Origin: a virus
Direction: 5' to 3' (one strand)
DNA: 37,959 bases
Virus record (IMG/VR): IMGVR_UViG_3300023112_000044
Coordinates: 1-37,959 of that record
Below, piece after piece: positions 17,871-25,785 of the stretch (within the stretch, counting starts at the first letter, position 1; each line of letters opens with the position of its first letter). The notes under the pieces are model-generated. The model did no database searches, was not told the origin of the DNA, and saw only the letters and a program-made list of their open reading frames with translations. The translations under genes and the position numbers were made by a program.

Positions 17871-18302
17871 TTACGCTAATGATCTCAGGCTAGCAGCCTG
17901 GAAGTGGACGATGACCACAGCGGTGGATGCTGTTTCGCTTTCAATTCGATGGACACGGCCCACGGCCAGCCCACCCGTTGACACATCATCGAATGTGTTG
18001 TTGTCAGATGCGTACACGGTATCGCCGACATCAACGGATGCGGCGATGGCCATCGTCAACTTGATCGCACCCTGCGCTCTGACATGAGCGTGAGTGGCTC
18101 CATCCGCCTGGACCGCTTTGGTCATGGCGAAACCTGCGAAGGTGTCGGTGTTCACGAATGTTCCGGCGGTGTTCGTGGTCGCTCCGAGCGTCACCACTTG
18201 GCCCTCGTAGATCGTAGCGCTGGCGGTCAGCGCATGATCGTTGAAAACTGGCTCCACTCCCGACTCGAACGCCCTAGCGACATCCTTGGTTGCTGCTGCC
18301 AT
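17871..18302 (-). CDS. Head decoration protein, DUF2190-like
   Basis: A 143-residue beta-rich protein between the protease and the capsid protein. It includes TIYEGQVVTLGA, TFAGFAMTKAVQAD and VDVGDTVYASDNNTFDDVSTGG...GRVHRI, the pattern of DUF2190/decoration proteins that trimerise on the capsid surface. Start and the protease stop share position 18302. It would be expected at hundreds of copies in virions. Confidence 0.8.
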   Translation of the reverse strand: MAAATKDVARAFESGVEPVFNDHALTASATIYEGQVVTLGATTNTAGTFVNTDTFAGFAMTKAVQADGATHAHVRAQGAIKLTMAIAASVDVGDTVYASDNNTFDDVSTGGLAVGRVHRIESETASTAVVIVHFQAASLRSLA

Positions 18303-18739
18303 CAGTTGGCCTTCCCACGGACGATGCGCCCGTTCTCGATTGCTTTGGTGTAGGCTTCCCAGACCTCAAAAGTGCCGAACTCTGCGGAGAGTTCAGTATC
18401 AGCCTCGAAGGTGGATCGAGGATCCGATGGGCTGGCATCAAGCGGGCCGACTGGCTCCGGCGTGCTACTCAACTTGTGGGCGAGGCGCTCCTCGATCCCT
18501 TCTTTAACATCTGCCATCAGTCTTTTGACTCCCTCTTCCTGGGTGACTCCCTGCTCGACGATCTCCGTCACGATGGACAGTTGATCCGGCAGACAGTGCC
18601 CGATGATGCCGTTGACTCGCTCCCGCTCCCTGCGGATGCCGTCCTCGACTCCTGAGTCATACCGCTCGGCGAACTGTTCATCAGTAGCGCTCTCATCCTG
18701 GTCAGAAACTGCTGGCGCTTCCGGCTTCTCAGGTTCCAT
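18302..18739 (-). CDS. Nested scaffold protein (in-frame internal start, Nu3/Z-like)
   Basis: In-frame ATG at 18739 follows the minus-strand sequence GAGGAGAAAATC, a strong ribosome site with good spacing, inside the protease gene. Translation from it gives 145 residues beginning MEPEKPEAPAV, exactly the acidic, helical scaffold half. Lambda (C/Nu3) and Mu (I/Z) use the same arrangement, where the scaffold is made in excess from within the protease gene. Confidence 0.75.
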   Translation of the reverse strand: MEPEKPEAPAVSDQDESATDEQFAERYDSGVEDGIRRERERVNGIIGHCLPDQLSIVTEIVEQGVTQEEGVKRLMADVKEGIEERLAHKLSSTPEPVGPLDASPSDPRSTFEADTELSAEFGTFEVWEAYTKAIENGRIVRGKAN

Positions 18740-19321
18740 GATTTTCTCCTCTTTTGGCGCAGCCGTGAAGACTGCATTGATTTTGATTTCTGACAGGGAT
18801 GCCGCTCCGGTGTTCTCGTCGGCTCCGAGGCTGGTGAATGTCACCTCTCGGAGAGATGCCTGGCGGAACACATGGGCTGGCCCGTGAATCTCTCGACCAT
18901 TCACCGTGGAACTTTCGCCCTCCTCCAGACGCTCGATCGACTTCGGCGGCACATATACGCTGGCCTGCCACGGAAATCCGGAAGCCATCATGCTCTGCAC
19001 TTCCATGCCATCTTTTGTGTCCAGGAATGTACCCTCGGCCACCAGGCCATCGTCCGTCACTTCAATCTTAAAGGTATGCCCCACGATCCGCTGCGGGTCG
19101 TGGTCACGCAGGGCGGGCTTGCGTTGTCTGCCGATCTTCAAGCCATCGAAATCGATGGCGAAGTTGCCCCAATGCGGATGGTTCTCAATGACATCACCCG
19201 AGTTCGCAACCATCCGAAACTGCGCTCGATCTTTCTCATCGCTGCGTAGCTCGAAGGTGGAGCGCTCTGGATCCACAATCATCAATGCTGACCTCGGCAC
19301 GGTCATCTCGTCATTCGTCAT
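18302..19321 (-). CDS. Head maturation protease with C-terminal scaffold domain
   Basis: A 339-residue prohead protease-scaffold fusion, comparable to Mu gpI or lambda C. Residues 1-185 carry the protease: PALRDHDPQRIVGHTFKIEV with the conserved His, FPWQASVYVPP with the likely nucleophile Ser region, and FRQASLREVTFTSLGAD. Residues 190-339 are acidic and helical with charged coiled-coil character, the scaffold. The ATG at 19321 overlaps the portal stop by 11 bases. A nested start inside the gene (18739) would give the scaffold alone. The protease cuts scaffold and capsid proteins before DNA packaging. Confidence 0.87.
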   Translation of the reverse strand: MTNDEMTVPRSALMIVDPERSTFELRSDEKDRAQFRMVANSGDVIENHPHWGNFAIDFDGLKIGRQRKPALRDHDPQRIVGHTFKIEVTDDGLVAEGTFLDTKDGMEVQSMMASGFPWQASVYVPPKSIERLEEGESSTVNGREIHGPAHVFRQASLREVTFTSLGADENTGAASLSEIKINAVFTAAPKEEKIMEPEKPEAPAVSDQDESATDEQFAERYDSGVEDGIRRERERVNGIIGHCLPDQLSIVTEIVEQGVTQEEGVKRLMADVKEGIEERLAHKLSSTPEPVGPLDASPSDPRSTFEADTELSAEFGTFEVWEAYTKAIENGRIVRGKAN

Positions 19322-20834
19322 CCTTACCTTTCATCTGTAGTTCTTCCATGAATGCTTGCTCCCTGGCCCGCTGCTCGAGGACTTGCTCCCAGTCTCGGCC
19401 CTGGGCGGCGGCTTCAATTGCGAGGCTCGATAATCCTGCATCAATCGCCATCGTGGCCGACTCCACTTCCTTCTTCGGATCCACCCAGCCATAGGATGGC
19501 GGAACCCAGCGGCTGCGAACAATGTGATGCTTCAGTCGCTCGAAATCCTTCACCGGGATCTCGCCACGCATCCACGCTTCCTCCACCACCATCGAATACA
19601 CTTGCGTGCATAGGTGATCAGTGATGTACCGCTGCCAGCGTGTGAACACTCGGCGGGCTTCGAGTAGTGCGGCCCTGGCGCTCGAGTAGTTTGTCTGGCT
19701 GAAGTCTTTCGCCACCAGTTCATACGGTAGGCCCATCGAAGCGCCGATAGATCTGAGGTGGCGCATTACGAATTGATCGTATCCTGTGCCATTCGCCGTG
19801 CCTGGATTCCCGAAGGTCACCTGCTCCCCCGGTGCCAGATACGAAATCATGCCTGGCTCGATTTCCTGGATGCGCTGCTGGCTGACAGTTTCATCGCTTC
19901 TGTTCACGGCTGCATTGTATGGATCGTCCCGCTGGACGAACATCGAGAAGCACGCCGATACCCGCTCCCTGACCAGTACGGCCTCAGAGAATGAACTCAG
20001 ATCCTTAAACGACTGGAGCGCAGGAGCGAGCATCGGCTCGCCTCGTGTCTGCCCTGGTCTGGTGTTGTTCATCAAGTGGATCATCTGCGGCGTGCCATCG
20101 CTGTCGAGCGCACGGATTCGCCTGTGCCTGGCATCCTTCCTGCGCTCGTAAATGCCATCGCCGGGATGCGAGACCCGCAGCCAGTAGGCCACCGGGTGTC
20201 CATACTTCCCGAGTTCGACACCGCTGCGCCGATTGAATTTCCCATTCACGCTGTCAAGATCTCCGGGCGACTCCAGCCTGTCAGGCTCGATGACTTCGAG
20301 CGCCAGATCGTAAGGCGATGACACTCGGCTGATTCTAACGGGTAGCACCAGAGCCTCGCCATTAACGATGATGCTCCGCATCACTGCGGCCTGGAGGTCG
20401 TAGAATGTCATCCCTCGGGCGATGTCTGCGTGCGGTGCCCATCGCTCCCATGCGAACTCGCACGCTTTGCGAATCTCCGCAGCATCTTGATCGGATACAC
20501 CGAGCGCAGAACCATCGATCACTGACTGCGGGCGGATCCCTGTCCCGACTACATTGTCAACCAGGCTCCCCACCACGCTCGAGGCGTGTGGATCATTCCG
20601 CATCAACTCCCTGGAGCGTTCCCGCAGGAGGCTCAGGTCTGGGAGCAGATCGGAATCCGCTGATCCGGGAGTCACCGCCCAATTGTTGCTCAGGCGAGTT
20701 TCCCGTGCGCCTCGGAATGCTTGCGAGAAATGTTCCCCGGCGGTCCTGGCGGCTTGCCGCTCCAGTGCCCGTCCAGGTGCGAACACCTCGATGGCTCGAT
20801 CGATGGCTGATGTTAGTGTTTGGCGTATGTTCAT
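19311..20834 (-). CDS. Portal protein, lambda B type
   Basis: A 507-residue portal subunit of the lambda family; twelve copies form the ring through which DNA is packaged and leaves. The N-terminal region LRERSRELMRNDPHASSVVGSLVDNVVGTGIRPQ is diagnostic, followed by FYDLQAAVMRSIIVNGEALVL, RPGQTRGEPMLAPAL and SMGLPYELVAKDFSQTNYSSARAALLEARR. Length is as expected. ATG 20834 overlaps the gpW stop as ATGA. TerL upstream is likewise of the GpA kind that works with this portal. Confidence 0.95.
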   Translation of the reverse strand: MNIRQTLTSAIDRAIEVFAPGRALERQAARTAGEHFSQAFRGARETRLSNNWAVTPGSADSDLLPDLSLLRERSRELMRNDPHASSVVGSLVDNVVGTGIRPQSVIDGSALGVSDQDAAEIRKACEFAWERWAPHADIARGMTFYDLQAAVMRSIIVNGEALVLPVRISRVSSPYDLALEVIEPDRLESPGDLDSVNGKFNRRSGVELGKYGHPVAYWLRVSHPGDGIYERRKDARHRRIRALDSDGTPQMIHLMNNTRPGQTRGEPMLAPALQSFKDLSSFSEAVLVRERVSACFSMFVQRDDPYNAAVNRSDETVSQQRIQEIEPGMISYLAPGEQVTFGNPGTANGTGYDQFVMRHLRSIGASMGLPYELVAKDFSQTNYSSARAALLEARRVFTRWQRYITDHLCTQVYSMVVEEAWMRGEIPVKDFERLKHHIVRSRWVPPSYGWVDPKKEVESATMAIDAGLSSLAIEAAAQGRDWEQVLEQRAREQAFMEELQMKGKDDE

Positions 20835-21049
20835 TTCGGTCTCACGAACCGGACATAGTTTGTAGCGTTGTCGGTCTGCTCATTGGCAAGTTGCGAAATC
20901 AATCGACGCTCGAGGTCCATCAACTGGGCCAGCGAGTAATGCGAAAGTTGCCGCCCGTTGATCTCGTAGGACTGGACAGCGCCGCCATCCATAAGGGCAT
21001 CAATTGCATCTCGAACCTTTTGTAGTCGTGTAGCCGTGGAGTTCGCCAT
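20831..21049 (-). CDS. gpW-like head-tail connector
   Basis: A 72-residue protein, the length of lambda gpW (68). It has an N-terminal helix TATRLQKVRDAIDALMDGGAVQSYEINGRQLSHYSLAQLMDLERRL, with the beta hairpin and second helix of the gpW fold. It binds beneath the portal and prepares the head for tail joining. In lambda W lies between terminase and portal, as here. ATG 21049 has only a weak ribosome site; a longer frame upstream is judged non-coding. Confidence 0.85.
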   Translation of the reverse strand: MANSTATRLQKVRDAIDALMDGGAVQSYEINGRQLSHYSLAQLMDLERRLISQLANEQTDNATNYVRFVRPK

Positions 21050-21110
21050 GCGTACAGTGTGACGATGAAGTATGGAGGCCGTCCACTGGCTCGCTATTCC
21101 AGGATGAAGA

Positions 21111-21872
21111 TCACGACAGCAGCCGGAAGGCCAGCCTGGCCTGTGCTGGAACCTGACCATTGCCGATAGCCATTAATCTCGCTCGGCGATGTTCATTCTT
21201 CTCGGTCAGCCTGGGCACTTCGCCCGTATCGGCTGGATCGACATCCCAGTAGGTTCCGGCGTTGACCATCTCCAGCCACGAGTCCAGAACATCGACAGGT
21301 AGCGGATCCAGCGAGGACCAGCCACACGGCCATCCCATCAGCCATTCGCACCATGCGGGATTGAGTTTTCCCGTGTCTTTTCTGATCGCCCCTTTTCCAC
21401 CACCGTGGCGGTCGCTCGCTGTTGGTGTCGGCCACTCGTGATCTCGTTTGACTGTTGGCCCGAATCCCCGTTCTGTGGCATCACAGAGGGTCTTTCCGGG
21501 CGAATGCGTTGACGTCTTTTCGTAACCAATCGAGCCTGATGACTTGCTATCCCCGCAGGTCGGCGTGGGCCACCGAACCGCAATGCCCAGCGACTTCCCC
21601 GGCTTCCCCTTCGCCCTCCCAGCATTGTAATCCTCGACCCTGGCGAGGTAGTCCTCGATCGGTTCATCATGATTGCCCCTCGTCACATGGGATACGGTAG
21701 GGGTAGGCCAGGCACCACCAGCGGCGGCGGAGATGTCTGGCTCCAGCGTCTCGAGCGGATACAACACGCCACCGAGCATCATACCCGATAGACCATAGAT
21801 CTCGGGCGATCGTGCTGATGTAGGGTCGGATGCCTGGGACATTTTCGAGGTGTACCTCGGCTGGTCGAACAT
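21111..21872 (-). CDS. Cytosine-C5 methyltransferase, target-recognition and motif X part
   Basis: About 253 residues from ATG 21872 (ATGs at 21842, 21782 and 22181 are alternatives; the last overlaps the zinc-ribbon stop as ATGA). It shows SGMMLGGVLYPLETLEP, then three WPTPT motifs, the segment LNPAWCEWLMGWPCGW, and RLMAIGNGQVPAQARLAF, which is motif X. These belong to the C-terminal half of phage C5 methyltransferases; the catalytic motifs lie in the overlapping upstream gene in another frame. The two polypeptides may assemble like the alpha and beta chains of M.AquI. A damaged single gene is the alternative. Confidence 0.7.
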   Translation of the reverse strand: MFDQPRYTSKMSQASDPTSARSPEIYGLSGMMLGGVLYPLETLEPDISAAAGGAWPTPTVSHVTRGNHDEPIEDYLARVEDYNAGRAKGKPGKSLGIAVRWPTPTCGDSKSSGSIGYEKTSTHSPGKTLCDATERGFGPTVKRDHEWPTPTASDRHGGGKGAIRKDTGKLNPAWCEWLMGWPCGWSSLDPLPVDVLDSWLEMVNAGTYWDVDPADTGEVPRLTEKNEHRRARLMAIGNGQVPAQARLAFRLLS

Positions 21873-22209
21873 CTCCAATTGCTCGAATAGTGGCGGGCCA
21901 CTTGTTTCTCGGATCGACGGCTCCCAGTCGCTTCCCGGCGTTACTCCATCCCTGACAGGGAAATCCCGCTGTAAGTAGATCCACACGGCCTCGGAAGAAT
22001 CGGAAATCGACCTGCTCGACATCATGGAAGACTGGGAAGGGATCCGGGAGCGTCCCGTCTTCCTGTCTCGCCATGATCTGCTGCTGGCAGTACGGCTCGA
22101 ATTCAACTGCTGCAACGATTCGCCGTCCCGCAGCAATGGATCCAAGACAACCGCCAACGCCAGCGAACAGGACCAATTCATTCTGCTGCACTCTTCGCCC
22201 TTGAGTCAT
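21667..22209 (-). CDS. Cytosine-C5 methyltransferase, catalytic part
   Basis: 180 residues holding the catalytic motifs of a DNA cytosine-C5 methyltransferase in order: motif I (LFAGVGGCLGS, AdoMet binding), motif IV with the nucleophile Cys (GFPCQGWS), motif VI (ENVPG) and motif VIII (RWRVVSARDAGARHLRRRWW). It then stops at 21667 without a target-recognition domain or motif X, both of which are found in the +1 frame at 21111-21872. Start could be ATG 22209 or GTG 22194. It probably protects phage DNA from restriction. The overlap with the second part is about 200 bases, so it is either a two-chain enzyme or a frameshifted gene. Confidence 0.8.
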   Translation of the reverse strand: MTQGRRVQQNELVLFAGVGGCLGSIAAGRRIVAAVEFEPYCQQQIMARQEDGTLPDPFPVFHDVEQVDFRFFRGRVDLLTAGFPCQGWSNAGKRLGAVDPRNKWPATIRAIGDVRPAEVHLENVPGIRPYISTIARDLWSIGYDARWRVVSARDAGARHLRRRWWCLAYPYRIPCDEGQS

Positions 22210-22363
22210 CTTCCCATGATCGGTAGCGCAGGGCGCATTGCTTGCACTTGTGATATCGCAGCCGCCCCTCTTTCCCGTACTGGCGATGGCTGCGGCTGCC
22301 GCAGTCCGGGCACCGGATCGGCGTGTACTCCACGACCTTCCATCGCTTCTCCTTGTCAGCCAT
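22178..22363 (-). CDS. Small zinc-ribbon protein
   Basis: A 61-residue protein between TerL and the methyltransferase. It has RCPDCGSR...YHKCKQCALRYR, two CxxC pairs 20 or so residues apart, a classical zinc ribbon, with a basic N terminus. Its start overlaps the TerL stop region by eight bases. Such proteins may bind DNA or RNA; no specific function is known here. Confidence 0.72.
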   Translation of the reverse strand: MADKEKRWKVVEYTPIRCPDCGSRSHRQYGKEGRLRYHKCKQCALRYRSWEDDSRAKSAAE

Positions 22364-24110
22364 TGATCCAGCCCTTCCCAGGTTTCACCCATTGCGACTG
22401 CTGCGATGGCTGCGGTGGTGGCTCTGGCGGCTGGTGGGCTTCCTCGGTGAGTGCGAACACCGCAACCATGTCGGCTGACGCTGCGGCGTAGACCTCGCAA
22501 TCCCAGTAGTGATTGTCGGACCCGCCCGGCTTCGTTGTCCACACGCTGGCGGTGGCTCCGGTTCTTCTGTTCCTGGTCAGCACCTTATGCTCGCTTGTAA
22601 CCTGCTTCAGGTACTCGGCTGGAACATCCTGATGGAGGTGCCAAGCGCCAGGCTCGCCATCCTGGGCGGTCATGAATCTCGTCAACTTGTCCTTGAAGTG
22701 CGTGGTGTCGAGATGGAACAGCCGCACGGATCCCTTCAGCGGATCACCTGCGATGTTCCTGTCGATCTTCGATGTGCGAATCGGTACACCGTTCAGCGAT
22801 TTTTGTCCCTTGATCGGGCGGCAGATCTCCGGCCACGATCGGCAAAACCGATACACCTCATCGGTGCGATACCCGGAATCGATGCAAGCCAACCGGAGCC
22901 GATGCGGTCCCTGCTCGCCCGGCCAGGTGCGCCGCAATAGAACATCGACAAGTTGCTCGAGGCCAGCATTCAATCGCCCGCACTCGATCAGCCACGACTC
23001 CTCACGATATCCGAACGCCCTGACGATGTAGTACAGATGGTCCTGCTGGACATCGACACCTGCGACAAGGACACGGGCACCCGCTGGAACCGTGGACCGC
23101 TCGTACTCCTTCGCTCGCTGGCTCAGGTCTTCCACTTCCACCTTGTGGCTTTCTTCCTCGAAGATCCAACCGAGCCAGGAGTTTACGAAATTCATCAGGC
23201 TCGCTGGATTGCTCTTCGACTCGAGGAACTTAGCGGCCACCTCGCTCCATGTGAGCCACGGACTGAGGAGGGCATTGATGCGATATCCTCGATGGGATCC
23301 AGGCGTTCCAGTCACTGACCACGAGCCTCGCATCAGCATCTCGGGCTTGTCTCGGTCCTTGATCACGCCGCTGCACTTGGAGCATTCATACCAGGCCAGG
23401 CGTTCCTGGCGGATCTTCACCGGGTCACGCTCGTCGTCGGGCCACTTCACCTGCGAGAATTCCAAGGTCTGCGAATGCTCGCAATGCGGACACGGTACAG
23501 AATACACCCGCTGATCGCTGCGCTCGTACTGCTGGAAAATGTAGCCGTTCCTCGTGGTGGGTGTGGAGGCCAGGACGATCTTCCGATTCCAGAATGTTCG
23601 TGTGCGCTCCACCATTAGATCGACGGGTGACGATTCCCTGCCACTGAATGCGGGCCACTTATCCACCTCGTCGCCGAGGACATACCGAACCGGGCGGCTC
23701 GCCAGGTCAGCCGGAGAGTTCGAGCCAGCCAGGTACAGCATCGAGCGAGTGAATCGGATCTCCTTCAGTTTGTTATCAGATTTGGATTCGCTCAGATGTT
23801 TTGATAGCTCCGGCGAAGACTCGACCATCGGGCGAATGCGGCGCATCCCCATTTGCACTGCGTCCTCTTCCCGTGGCATGACCAGCAAGGTCGCACCTGG
23901 ATCCTCTGCGATGGTGTAGGCGATCATGTTCATGATGGCCTCAGTCTTCCCGACCTGAGTGGAGGCCATGATCGTCAACTGTTCGACGGTAGGGTCGCTG
24001 AATGCATCGAGTACATCCCGGAGGTACGGCGTGCGATTTGTGTTCCACGGGCCTGGCTCGGCTGATGTGAGTGGGTGGAGGATTCTGTGGCGATCCGACC
24101 AGGCGGACAC
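22356..24110 (-). CDS. Terminase large subunit, GpA family
   Basis: The packaging motor ATPase and nuclease, 584 residues from GTG 24110. Walker A is ASTQVGKTE (49-57), Walker B VLGDEVD (144-150). A CPHC...CSKC zinc pair lies near 210-255, and the nuclease begins VAGVDVQQDHLYY near 350, all as in lambda GpA. The family usually begins some 25-30 residues earlier with ...PPDDLTVSEWA; here the same frame is open to 24200 and reads VEWTARERLAWHPPDDLT, but offers no ATG, GTG or TTG. The true start may be a rare codon (CTG 24185 or ATC 24191). Confidence 0.95.
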   Translation of the reverse strand: MSAWSDRHRILHPLTSAEPGPWNTNRTPYLRDVLDAFSDPTVEQLTIMASTQVGKTEAIMNMIAYTIAEDPGATLLVMPREEDAVQMGMRRIRPMVESSPELSKHLSESKSDNKLKEIRFTRSMLYLAGSNSPADLASRPVRYVLGDEVDKWPAFSGRESSPVDLMVERTRTFWNRKIVLASTPTTRNGYIFQQYERSDQRVYSVPCPHCEHSQTLEFSQVKWPDDERDPVKIRQERLAWYECSKCSGVIKDRDKPEMLMRGSWSVTGTPGSHRGYRINALLSPWLTWSEVAAKFLESKSNPASLMNFVNSWLGWIFEEESHKVEVEDLSQRAKEYERSTVPAGARVLVAGVDVQQDHLYYIVRAFGYREESWLIECGRLNAGLEQLVDVLLRRTWPGEQGPHRLRLACIDSGYRTDEVYRFCRSWPEICRPIKGQKSLNGVPIRTSKIDRNIAGDPLKGSVRLFHLDTTHFKDKLTRFMTAQDGEPGAWHLHQDVPAEYLKQVTSEHKVLTRNRRTGATASVWTTKPGGSDNHYWDCEVYAAASADMVAVFALTEEAHQPPEPPPQPSQQSQWVKPGKGWING

Positions 24111-24263
24111 TGTGAGATCATCGGGCGGATGCCAGGCGAGTCGCTCTCGAGCGGTCCATTCAACTAATCCCGGCGGAAATGTCAGGCGGATGGATGCCCC
24201 TTAAAAACACCGGGCCAGCAGCAGAGCGAGGTGGTGCGTACTGCCAGCCCGGTCAACGGAAGG

Positions 24264-24656
24264 CTAGAATGGCGGCTCGTCAGCCGATGATGTCTGCGCC
24301 ACTGGAAGCGGTGCGGATCGTGTCGTCGTAGCCGGGCCAACCTTGTGCAGGAATGATGCGGTTATTCTCAACTCGCTGCGCTTTTCTCCTGCCCCGGTTT
24401 CCCATGTTTCATAACGGAGGCGGCCCTCCACTACAATCTCTTGTTTCTTCTCGAGCGTCTGTGCAATCTCCGCCGATTTCCCCCAGCATACGATGGTCAC
24501 CCAATCCGAATGCCACTCCTCGGCGTTCCCCTGGTCATCGAGTTTCTTCGGGTACGCCTGATACACTCGAACATTGCACACCTGCGATGTTCCCAATTGC
24601 TTCAGATCTGTAACTTCCTGCACTTTCCCGGCGAACACTACATTGTTCAGTCTCAT
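24264..24656 (-). CDS. ssb: Single-stranded DNA-binding protein
   Basis: A 130-residue OB-fold SSB starting MRLNNVVFAGKV. Further signatures are VCNVRVYQAY, WHSDWVTIVCWGKSAEIAQTLEKKQEIVVEGRLRYETWE, and an acidic tip ending DEPPF, comparable to the DDIPF tail of bacterial SSB used to recruit partner proteins. It coats single strands in replication and RecT-mediated annealing. Its location between TerS and TerL, far from the replication block, is unusual. Confidence 0.93.
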   Translation of the reverse strand: MRLNNVVFAGKVQEVTDLKQLGTSQVCNVRVYQAYPKKLDDQGNAEEWHSDWVTIVCWGKSAEIAQTLEKKQEIVVEGRLRYETWETGAGEKRSELRITASFLHKVGPATTTRSAPLPVAQTSSADEPPF

Positions 24657-24690
24657 GCCACACCCTTCATGGTGAAATTGAGGAGGCCCA

Positions 24691-24966
24691 TCATCCGCTA
24701 CCTGACGGAGGACAGGCGCTGGATCCTGATGGTGCCCCCTCAGGCAAAGGACCATCCCCCACCTTCGATGACAATCGTGCGAAGAGCCGTACCGCACAAT
24801 CATCCCGTTGTAGGTGGTAGATGTGACAAACCACATCGAGCGCAACCTGTGCCCGTTGTCTGGCTGTCTCCGCCTCGACCACTGATGCGGCGAGGAGTTC
24901 CAGTACAGAATCAGGGATGGTCTTTTGCCTTTGAGTTCCCACCCGTTCGCCCCTTTGCCCGGGCAT
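24691..24966 (-). CDS. Small hypothetical protein
   Basis: About 91 residues (83 from the GTG at 24942, which has AAAGGGGC eight bases upstream and is perhaps the real start). Residues 15-60 form a likely amphipathic helix, TIPDSVLELLAASVVEAETARQ onward; the C-terminal third is Gly/Ser/Pro-rich and unstructured. It fills an otherwise empty gap between TerS and SSB in the same direction. No family is recognised. Confidence 0.5.
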   Translation of the reverse strand: MPGQRGERVGTQRQKTIPDSVLELLAASVVEAETARQRAQVALDVVCHIYHLQRDDCAVRLFARLSSKVGDGPLPEGAPSGSSACPPSGSG

Positions 24967-25028
24967 TATATCGCATCTGTTCATACCTGGATGAACCAAT
25001 CTAGGCGACTACGGCGAACTTAGAATGA

Positions 25029-25529
25029 TTAGTCGGAAACCTCAGAGCGGGCGAAGTGGTCACGCAACTGATGAAACGCCTGGCGCAGCACTCCCTGAAT
25101 CTCGGATTCCCTGGTCAGTGGTGCCAGCCTCGGGGACAACTGCGCCGCAAGTGAATCGAGGGCGGTGGTGATCTCGGCGATCCTCATTGTGAATTGCTGC
25201 TCCATCTCGCTGCGAGCCACGAGGCTGTCCTGTAACTTTCGAGCCTGAAGTGTGGCGAGTACTGCCTTCGCTTTCCTGTAGACCATCGACCAGTTCTGCC
25301 CGGCATCGTCCTCGTCATCGTCTTCGATCTGGACATTCAATGATGGGCGCAGGACTGACCGCCTGGCTCGCTTCATATCTTCAGCCCACGCCCTGACCTC
25401 CTCGGTGTTCCACCCTTCCCCGGTGTTCAGTTCGTCGATGCCCCAGCCGTCCTTGCGCCAGCGGTAGATGGTGGATCTCGCAATGCCCAGGGCTGCTGCC
25501 AACTCCTCGACGGTCTGACACCTAGCCAC
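25029..25529 (-). CDS. Terminase small subunit, Nu1-like
   Basis: 166 residues. The N terminus is a winged HTH/homeodomain-like DNA-binding region, VEELAAALGIARSTIYRWRKDGW, followed by an acidic linker (IEDDDEDDAGQ) and a long helical region with a Q/R-rich pattern, as in Nu1/TerS. It would recognise the packaging site and recruit TerL, encoded 0.9 kb downstream. The acidic linker is a notable addition. Start at 25529 overlaps the upstream lipoprotein gene by eight bases. Confidence 0.8.
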   Translation of the reverse strand: MARCQTVEELAAALGIARSTIYRWRKDGWGIDELNTGEGWNTEEVRAWAEDMKRARRSVLRPSLNVQIEDDDEDDAGQNWSMVYRKAKAVLATLQARKLQDSLVARSEMEQQFTMRIAEITTALDSLAAQLSPRLAPLTRESEIQGVLRQAFHQLRDHFARSEVSD

Positions 25530-25785
25530 GGCGGCACCTGAATCGCTCCCAGGCCCAGACCACCAGCACGGTCATCAGCACGACAATCCAGAATAGGAAG
25601 AACTGCCAATGCAACACCACCACGGTCTGCGTGATCGCTTCGTGTTCCACGGGCACAAGGTCTCCGCCTGGCCCTTCGATCACCACTTGCACAATTGGGA
25701 TGGATCGAGTCTCGATGACCGCTCGCTGGCTGTCGATCTCCTGGACCGTGCAGCCCACCAGTATCAGCGGGATGATGTACTTCAT
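25522..25785 (-). CDS. Lipoprotein with C-terminal membrane segment, u-spanin candidate
   Basis: An 87-residue protein. The N terminus MKYIIPLILVGC is a lipoprotein signal with Cys 11 in the lipobox, and residues 55-80 (HWQFFLFWIVVLMTVLVVWAW) are a transmembrane helix, with a basic end (RFRCRRG). An outer-membrane lipid anchor and an inner-membrane helix in one small protein is the architecture of unimolecular spanins such as T1 gp11, which fuse the membranes in the last step of lysis. ATG 25785 overlaps the preceding stop as ATGA. Confidence 0.65.
   Translation of the reverse strand: MKYIIPLILVGCTVQEIDSQRAVIETRSIPIVQVVIEGPGGDLVPVEHEAITQTVVVLHWQFFLFWIVVLMTVLVVWAWERFRCRRG

Noticed and set aside
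21667-22542. Longer N-terminal extension of the C5 methyltransferase (291 codons)
   Set aside because: The first 111 codons overlap TerL and the zinc ribbon out of frame and are Arg/Ala-rich shadow; the methyltransferase motifs begin after 22209.
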